Source: Mobilitalea sp.
GTDB lineage: Bacteria > Bacillota_A > Clostridia > Lachnospirales > Lachnospiraceae
Assembly (NCBI GenBank): GCA_029974875.1
Contig: JARKQP010000651.1
Coordinates: forward strand, 1 to 18,628
Direction: 5' to 3'
DNA length: 18,628 bases
In this document: positions 14,150 through 18,628 of the stretch, in pieces
Layout: every line of letters begins with the position of its first letter
Numbering within the stretch: position 1 is the stretch's first letter
Position numbers and translations under genes: made by a program
The notes under the pieces: model-generated
Seen by the model: only the letters and a program-made list of their open reading frames with translations
Databases searched by the model: none
Told to the model about the DNA's origin: nothing

Positions 14150-15676
14150 ATGGCTTATCTGAAGAAAATCATCGAACAGATAGAAAAGGATTTTAAAATA
14201 AATGTCCACGGCTTTGTAAAGCCGGAGCTGCAAATAGAAAGTGTCCAGTTCCTGATCCTGGGAAACGACGATAATTACGAGCTTTCCCCCTCTGTCCTCT
14301 ATATTGCCGCCTACCAGGACTTTTGCCACCATACCTTGGATGGGTATGTCCTGTATTTGGGCTGCCGCAATGCCCATTTTAGTGAAACGGGCCTGTATAT
14401 CTATCAGCAGCTAAACCCAATGGAGGTAAGCAATTGTATCCAGAAGGAGCTTCTAAGGTTCCATCAGGCAAAGCTGAAAAGGGAGGAAATGTTCCATATC
14501 CTCCATGCCGGCTATGGTATCCAATCCATCATCGATACTGCCAGGACCTATTTAAATAATCCCATTACCGTCTGCAACACCAGCTTTTCCGTTATTGCCT
14601 GCAGCCCGGAGGATGATTATAACAGCAACTTTGAAGTCCATAATAATAAGAGGTACCTGAAAAAAAGCTCCATAGAAAACATGAACAGAAAGCTGGTCAT
14701 GGACCACCTGTTTAAAAAGCACACTCCCTTGGTCGCCCGCTTTGAGGATGATCCGGGAACAGAATACCTGTTTTGCAGTATCCATATCCGGCGTTCTGTG
14801 GTAGGATATATCTGTATCCGCGGCGACGTCCGCCCCTTTACGGAGGAGGATCCGGATTTTGTCATGGACACCGCCTATATGCTTTCTATAGAAATGCAGA
14901 AGGATGAGTTCTTTACCTTAAAATCCGGGCTGAAATATGAATATTTTTTAACGGATCTGCTGGAGCGGAACCTGGATAATATTGAGTTCACTCTGCAGCG
15001 CCTGGCCCAGCTGGGACAGGAGTTTTATAAATACTTCTGGATACTCACCTTTTCCTTCAGCGAAGGGGCAGTATGCCACATAAAGCCCAATTATTATATT
15101 GACCAGCTGCTGAATATCTTCCATGGCAGCATGGCCTTTTTCTATAAGGGAACCCTGGTACTGCTTTTGACCAGCAAAAACATGGAAGCCTTCGCCAATA
15201 TTGATACCCAGAAATTCTCCAACTTTTTGCAGCTGAACCAAATGTATGCCGCTGTCAGCTTCCGTTATGAGAATATTTTGGTTACTTATATTTATTATGA
15301 GCAGGCAATGTTCTTGCTGAATGAAAAAAAGGTGTCGCCCCAGGACCGCATTTATTTTTACTCAGAGCATTATTTATACCATTTATTCGGACAAAGCCGG
15401 TTACCGGTCAAGTCCTTTATCCACCCGGATATTAATTACTTAATCCAGTATGATGCCAGGAACCACACGGACTATCTGAATACACTGAGATGTTACCTGG
15501 AGCATAACCGGAATGCCCTGTCTGCTGCTAAACATCTGCATATCCATAAGAGTACCTTCTTTTACCGGATTGGAAAGATTTCTGAGCTGGTGGGCATGAA
15601 GATCGAGGATTGCGGGCTTTTAGCTGCTTATGAGCTTTCTTTTGCAATTATGGATTATATGAAAGACAATGCTTAG
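14150..15676 (+). CDS. PucR-type transcriptional regulator (second paralog)
   Basis: A 508-residue regulator with the same architecture as the protein at 6184-7722: a variable N-terminal domain, a middle GAF-like region (about 120-250, with NTSFSVIACSPEDDY), a PucR linker domain and a C-terminal helix-turn-helix at about 446-481 (SAAKHLHIHKSTFFYRIGKI). The shared YLYH, FIHP and LHIHK motifs show the two are paralogs, but sequence outside them differs widely, so the duplication is not recent or the two were recruited separately. It is divergent from the iron-sulfur flavoprotein/FAD oxidoreductase unit and probably controls it. It is cytoplasmic with no membrane segment. The ligand is unknown. 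Confidence 0.87.
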   Translation: MAYLKKIIEQIEKDFKINVHGFVKPELQIESVQFLILGNDDNYELSPSVLYIAAYQDFCHHTLDGYVLYLGCRNAHFSETGLYIYQQLNPMEVSNCIQKELLRFHQAKLKREEMFHILHAGYGIQSIIDTARTYLNNPITVCNTSFSVIACSPEDDYNSNFEVHNNKRYLKKSSIENMNRKLVMDHLFKKHTPLVARFEDDPGTEYLFCSIHIRRSVVGYICIRGDVRPFTEEDPDFVMDTAYMLSIEMQKDEFFTLKSGLKYEYFLTDLLERNLDNIEFTLQRLAQLGQEFYKYFWILTFSFSEGAVCHIKPNYYIDQLLNIFHGSMAFFYKGTLVLLLTSKNMEAFANIDTQKFSNFLQLNQMYAAVSFRYENILVTYIYYEQAMFLLNEKKVSPQDRIYFYSEHYLYHLFGQSRLPVKSFIHPDINYLIQYDARNHTDYLNTLRCYLEHNRNALSAAKHLHIHKSTFFYRIGKISELVGMKIEDCGLLAAYELSFAIMDYMKDNA

Positions 15677-15757
15677 GATTTTATGGTCGGAGGGATAGGC
15701 TGTGAGGTGAATCTGAGGACTTTTGACATTCGAATTATATTTGGGATTATACCTAGG

Positions 15758-15764
15758 AAAGGAG
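15758..15764 (+). promoter_or_regulatory. ribosome site deciding the LysR start
   Basis: AAAGGAG lies five bases before the ATG at 15770. The frame is open from 15683 but has no comparable site there. Confidence 0.75.
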
Positions 15765-15769
15765 AAGTC

Positions 15770-16675
15770 ATGCATCGAATTACATTCTTGCAAATACACT
15801 ATTTTTTGACTATAGCGAGAGTTTTGAATTTTACTGCTGCCTCTAAGATTCTTTTTATATCGCAGCCTGCTTTGAGTAAGCAGATCCAGGTACTTGAGGA
15901 AGAGCTGGGCTTTCCTTTGTTAATCCGGAATAAGCGTTCTGTGGCTCTGACCCTGGAGGGGGAGCAGATTTATAAGGAGTGGTCTGTCATAGAAGAGATG
16001 ATGATGGATTCGATTTATAATGCGAAGCTGTTGCACCATACGGCTATTGGACACTTGAATATCGGCTGTACGGATACTTTCCAGATTGGCGAGGCTTTTA
16101 CTGAATTGACGGCCTCCTTCCAGGAAAAGTATAATAATATTGATCTTAATTTGGAAAGCTACGGCTTTAAATCTCTCCGGGAGAAGTTAAATTCTAAGGA
16201 ATTGGATATTATATTTATTCCTAATTTTGAATTGACTAATTTTAAGGATATTGAATGGGTCAACTTCCAAAAGGTGGATCTTGGAATTGCTGTACCTGTC
16301 AGCAATCCTCTCAGCCAGAGGGAAAAGCTTACGGTGAAGGATCTGGAAAATGAGCCTTTTATCGTGATTACCCCCAGTGAATCTGCTCTTGGAATTGAAA
16401 AGGTCAAGGCTCTATGCAATGCTAACGGCTTTGAACCGAAGATAGTGAAGTATGCCTCCAACTTAAATTCCATGATATTAGCGTTGAAAAATGGGGCGGG
16501 AGTTACCATCTGCCACAATAAAATTACGGATAAGAAGATCCGTATTTATGACCTGGAGGAGCAGCCTAAGGACTCTGATATTATTGCTATTTGGAAGCAA
16601 CGGAATAAAAGCATGGAACTGGAGCTTTTCAAGAAGGAATTGATAAAATATAAGGAACAGATGGAGACTGAATAA
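15770..16675 (+). CDS. LysR-family transcriptional regulator
   Basis: A 301-residue LysR-type regulator. The winged helix-turn-helix covers about 4-62, with NFTAASKILFISQPALSKQI (20-39) as the recognition region. A two-lobe ligand-binding domain runs from about 88 to the end, with IGCTDTFQIG, VPVSNPLS and GAGVTICHN recognisable as periplasmic-binding-protein-like strands. The start at 15770 begins the conserved first helix correctly. Codons are visibly richer in A/T at third positions than in the flanking PucR-type and holo-ACP synthase genes. The stop overlaps the start of the next gene (TAATG), so the two are co-translated. LysR regulators usually act on a divergent gene; none is divergent here, so its target is uncertain, perhaps its own unit. 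Confidence 0.9.
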   Translation: MHRITFLQIHYFLTIARVLNFTAASKILFISQPALSKQIQVLEEELGFPLLIRNKRSVALTLEGEQIYKEWSVIEEMMMDSIYNAKLLHHTAIGHLNIGCTDTFQIGEAFTELTASFQEKYNNIDLNLESYGFKSLREKLNSKELDIIFIPNFELTNFKDIEWVNFQKVDLGIAVPVSNPLSQREKLTVKDLENEPFIVITPSESALGIEKVKALCNANGFEPKIVKYASNLNSMILALKNGAGVTICHNKITDKKIRIYDLEEQPKDSDIIAIWKQRNKSMELELFKKELIKYKEQMETE

Positions 16676-17052
16676 TGATATACGCGATAGGAACAGACCT
16701 TTTAAAAATTGACCATATTGCCACAATACTTAATACAAACCCGGAGGATCCCTTCTTTCAAAAGACTTTTACAAAGAAGGAACTGACCCTGATCAACAGC
16801 CGCCCCACGCCCTTATACAGCTACGCAACGCGGTTTGCCGGGAAAGAAGCCGTCTTTAAAGCTTTAAGCATCGGCGGCAATGACATCCGGTTAAATGAAA
16901 TAGAGATCCTGGAGGCAGAAAATGGGCAGCCCCTGGTCACACTACTTGGTAGGGCGAAGGATATCGCCGAGAAGAAGGGTATATCGCAGGTGCTTATTTC
17001 CCTGTCCTATGATACGGATTACGCCATTGCCTATGCCACCAGCTTAGTGTGA
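16675..17052 (+). CDS. acpS: holo-[acyl-carrier-protein] synthase
   Basis: A 125-residue AcpS-type phosphopantetheinyl transferase that moves 4'-phosphopantetheine from CoA to the serine of a carrier protein. The magnesium-binding GTDLLKIDHI (6-15, Asp8) and RFAGKEAVFKAL (53-64, Glu58) match the family signatures, and the length is typical. Near the C-terminus the frequent SHD-type motif reads SYDTD (111-115). The start codon shares a base with the LysR stop, so translation is coupled. Its natural partner may be the carrier protein at 5786-6025, though it could also be the cell's housekeeping enzyme. The last two codons and the TGA fall within copy C of the 66-base repeat. Confidence 0.93.
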   Translation: MIYAIGTDLLKIDHIATILNTNPEDPFFQKTFTKKELTLINSRPTPLYSYATRFAGKEAVFKALSIGGNDIRLNEIEILEAENGQPLVTLLGRAKDIAEKKGISQVLISLSYDTDYAIAYATSLV

Positions 17053-17107
17053 AATGAAGATCATTTCACATCCGATATTGAATGGCCTGGCGGCCAAATG
17101 TTCGTTA
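17045..17107 (-). repeat. 66-base dispersed hairpin repeat, copy C (inverted)
   Basis: Read on the minus strand it aligns without gaps to copies A and B. It has TGGCC-GCCA-GGCCA and TGTGAAATG-ATCTT-CATTTCACA (17048-17070). It overlaps the end of the holo-ACP synthase gene and ends in the T-tract of the adjacent terminator. Confidence 0.88.
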
Positions 17108-17112
17108 AAAAG

Positions 17113-17151
17113 GTGAGAGAAGTCTATTCCTAAGAAATCGACCTCTCTCGC
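17113..17151. terminator. bidirectional terminator between holo-ACP synthase and kinase genes
   Basis: GTGAGAGAAGTC and GACCTCTCTCGC pair over 12 positions with two imperfect pairs around a 15-base loop. On the minus strand CCTTTTT follows, a good intrinsic terminator for the kinase. On the + strand a weaker TTTATTT follows. Confidence 0.7.
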
Positions 17152-17230
17152 TTTATTTCCCTTTTCCCTTTGCTTTTTCCAACCCTTCCACCTATATCTT
17201 AATTTGTCCTTCTATCCCTTTACCGCTGAT

Positions 17231-18628
17231 TTATTCCAAATATTCAATTGCCGCCCGCTCAATGGCCAGCCCCTTGGTATAACGCTCAAAGAACTGATTG
17301 AAGCCCTCGGCGTCCCTTGGATCCGGCGCAATACAGCTGCCCTGCTGACCGCTGAAGATTCTATGGGAGAGGAATTCATCCAGGGACTCATTCTCATTTT
17401 TGTTCACCATATAGGATGCTAAAACTGCAATACCCCAGGCACCGCCCTCACCTGCCGTCTCCATAATGGCGATTGGTGTATTACAAGCTGCTGCCATAAT
17501 TCTCTGCCCGTATTCCTTTGTCTTAAAAAGACCTCCATGCCCTAAGATGGCATCAACCTTAACATTTTCCTTTTCAAACAGGATATTCAGGCCGGTTCTT
17601 AAAGCTCCCAGGGCTGTAAACAGGTTAACCCTCATAAAGTTTGCCAGGTTGAAGTTACTGCTGGCAGAACGCACAAAGAGAGGACGGCCTTCTTCGAAAT
17701 GTGTCATATGCTCCCCGGACAGATATCCATAGCAAAGTAAACCACCACACTCCGGATCTCCCTGCAAAGCCATACTAAATAGTGTAGTATAGAGCTTTGT
17801 TTTGTCCACCTCTACACCAAATACCTTTAGCGCCTCATCAAAGAGCCCGATCCAGGCATCATAGTCTGAGCTGCAGTTATTGGAATGCGCCATAGCCACC
17901 AGCTTACCGTCAGGTGTTGTTACTAAATCTATTTCAGAATATGCCTTTGATAACTCCTTCTCAAGTACGATCATGGCAAATACGGAGGTTCCGGCAGATA
18001 CATTACCGGTACGGGCTGCAATACTATTGGTTGCAACCATACCTGGTCCCGCATCACCTTCCGGAGGGCAAAGAGGAATTCCTGCCTGTAATTCTCCTGA
18101 AGCATCCAAAAGAGCCGCCCCCTCGGCTGTGAGCGCACCAGCCTTCTCACCGGCAACCAGAACCTTGGGAAGAATGTCCTCAAGCTTCCAGGGAAAATTT
18201 TCCAAAGAAATTAATTCATCAAATTGGCTGAGCATTTTTTTATTATAATCCTTTGTGCTGATCTCAATAGGGAATACACCGGAGGCTTCTCCGATTCCGA
18301 GAACCTTTTCCCCTGTGAGCTTCCAATGGATGTACCCGGCTAAGGTAGTAACAAAGGTAACCTTTGATACATGCTCCTCCTTATTTAAAATTGCCTGATA
18401 CAAATGTGCCGTTGTCCATCTCTGGGGAATGGGATAATCAAAGAGCTTCGTCAAGGCTTCGGAGGCCTGGCCCGTTATGTTATTTCTCCAGGTACGGAAG
18501 GGCACCAGGAGATTATTATCCTTATCAAAGGCCATATAGCCATGCATCATCCCGCTAAAGCCAATGGCTGCCACCTTTGTAATACCTATGCCGTATTTCT
18601 CCCTGACATCCTTAAGCATATCGGCGTA
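17231..18628 (-). CDS. FGGY-family carbohydrate kinase (N-terminus beyond window)
   Basis: 465 residues are visible; the frame stays open to the window edge (Y-A-D before the first internal Met), so the ATG at 18617-18619 is not the real start. About 50-80 residues with the DIGTS phosphate loop should lie outside. The family phosphorylates sugars such as xylulose, ribulose or rhamnulose with ATP. Support comes from [16 protein letters not shown] near the visible start, [12 protein letters not shown] in the middle, and the C-terminal [24 protein letters not shown] and [14 protein letters not shown]. It ends before a terminator and faces the LysR-acpS unit, so it likely belongs to a separate sugar operon to the right. 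The exact sugar cannot be assigned. Confidence 0.88.
   Translation of the reverse strand, partial: YADMLKDVREKYGIGITKVAAIGFSGMMHGYMAFDKDNNLLVPFRTWRNNITGQASEALTKLFDYPIPQRWTTAHLYQAILNKEEHVSKVTFVTTLAGYIHWKLTGEKVLGIGEASGVFPIEISTKDYNKKMLSQFDELISLENFPWKLEDILPKVLVAGEKAGALTAEGAALLDASGELQAGIPLCPPEGDAGPGMVATNSIAARTGNVSAGTSVFAMIVLEKELSKAYSEIDLVTTPDGKLVAMAHSNNCSSDYDAWIGLFDEALKVFGVEVDKTKLYTTLFSMALQGDPECGGLLCYGYLSGEHMTHFEEGRPLFVRSASSNFNLANFMRVNLFTALGALRTGLNILFEKENVKVDAILGHGGLFKTKEYGQRIMAAACNTPIAIMETAGEGGAWGIAVLASYMVNKNENESLDEFLSHRIFSGQQGSCIAPDPRDAEGFNQFFERYTKGLAIERAAIEYLE

Overview
The window looks like chromosome of an anaerobic, low-to-mid GC Gram-positive, most likely a gut-type clostridium (Lachnospiraceae-like). 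The clues are a phosphotransacylase/butyrate kinase pair, strong AGGAGG-type ribosome sites, PucR-type regulators, an iron-sulfur flavoprotein and NuoF/NuoG-derived ferredoxin proteins. No rRNA, tRNA, CRISPR array, insertion sequence or phage gene was seen, and no gap between genes reaches 300 bases.

Layout. From 12 to 6025 the genes read leftward. In order of transcription they are a stand-alone acyl carrier protein (TTG start), a CocE/NonD-type hydrolase, a terminator, a Pta-like phosphate acyltransferase, butyrate kinase, a small cupin and a short-chain dehydrogenase. A PucR-type regulator (6184-7722, +) is divergent from the carrier protein gene. A second leftward block, 13927 to 7949, encodes an Isf-like iron-sulfur flavoprotein, a fumarate-reductase-superfamily FAD protein, a NuoG/GltD-like iron-sulfur flavoprotein and a degenerate NuoF-like protein; the last two overlap by ATGA. 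A second, paralogous PucR-type regulator (14150-15676, +) is divergent from this block. It is followed by a LysR regulator whose stop overlaps the start of a holo-ACP synthase gene (TAATG). The right edge holds an FGGY sugar kinase on the minus strand, cut by the window end and probably unrelated.

How it may work together (inference). The second block looks like a flavin-based reductase with its own NAD(P)H/ferredoxin electron supply. The first block looks like a hydrolysis, oxidation and acyl-release route that ends in acyl-phosphate and ATP through Pta plus Buk. The carrier protein and the holo-ACP synthase that could charge it lie at opposite ends, suggesting a carrier-bound intermediate. 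The substrate cannot be read from the sequence. No acyl-activating ligase, ketosynthase or transporter is visible, although genes beyond position 1 may belong to the system.

The clearest non-coding signal is a 66-base repeat present three times (5568-5633, 7793-7858, and inverted at 17045-17107). It has two hairpins, and a compensatory base-pair change supports one of them. Two degenerate tandem arrays (33-base and 16-base periods) fill the gaps flanking the cupin gene.
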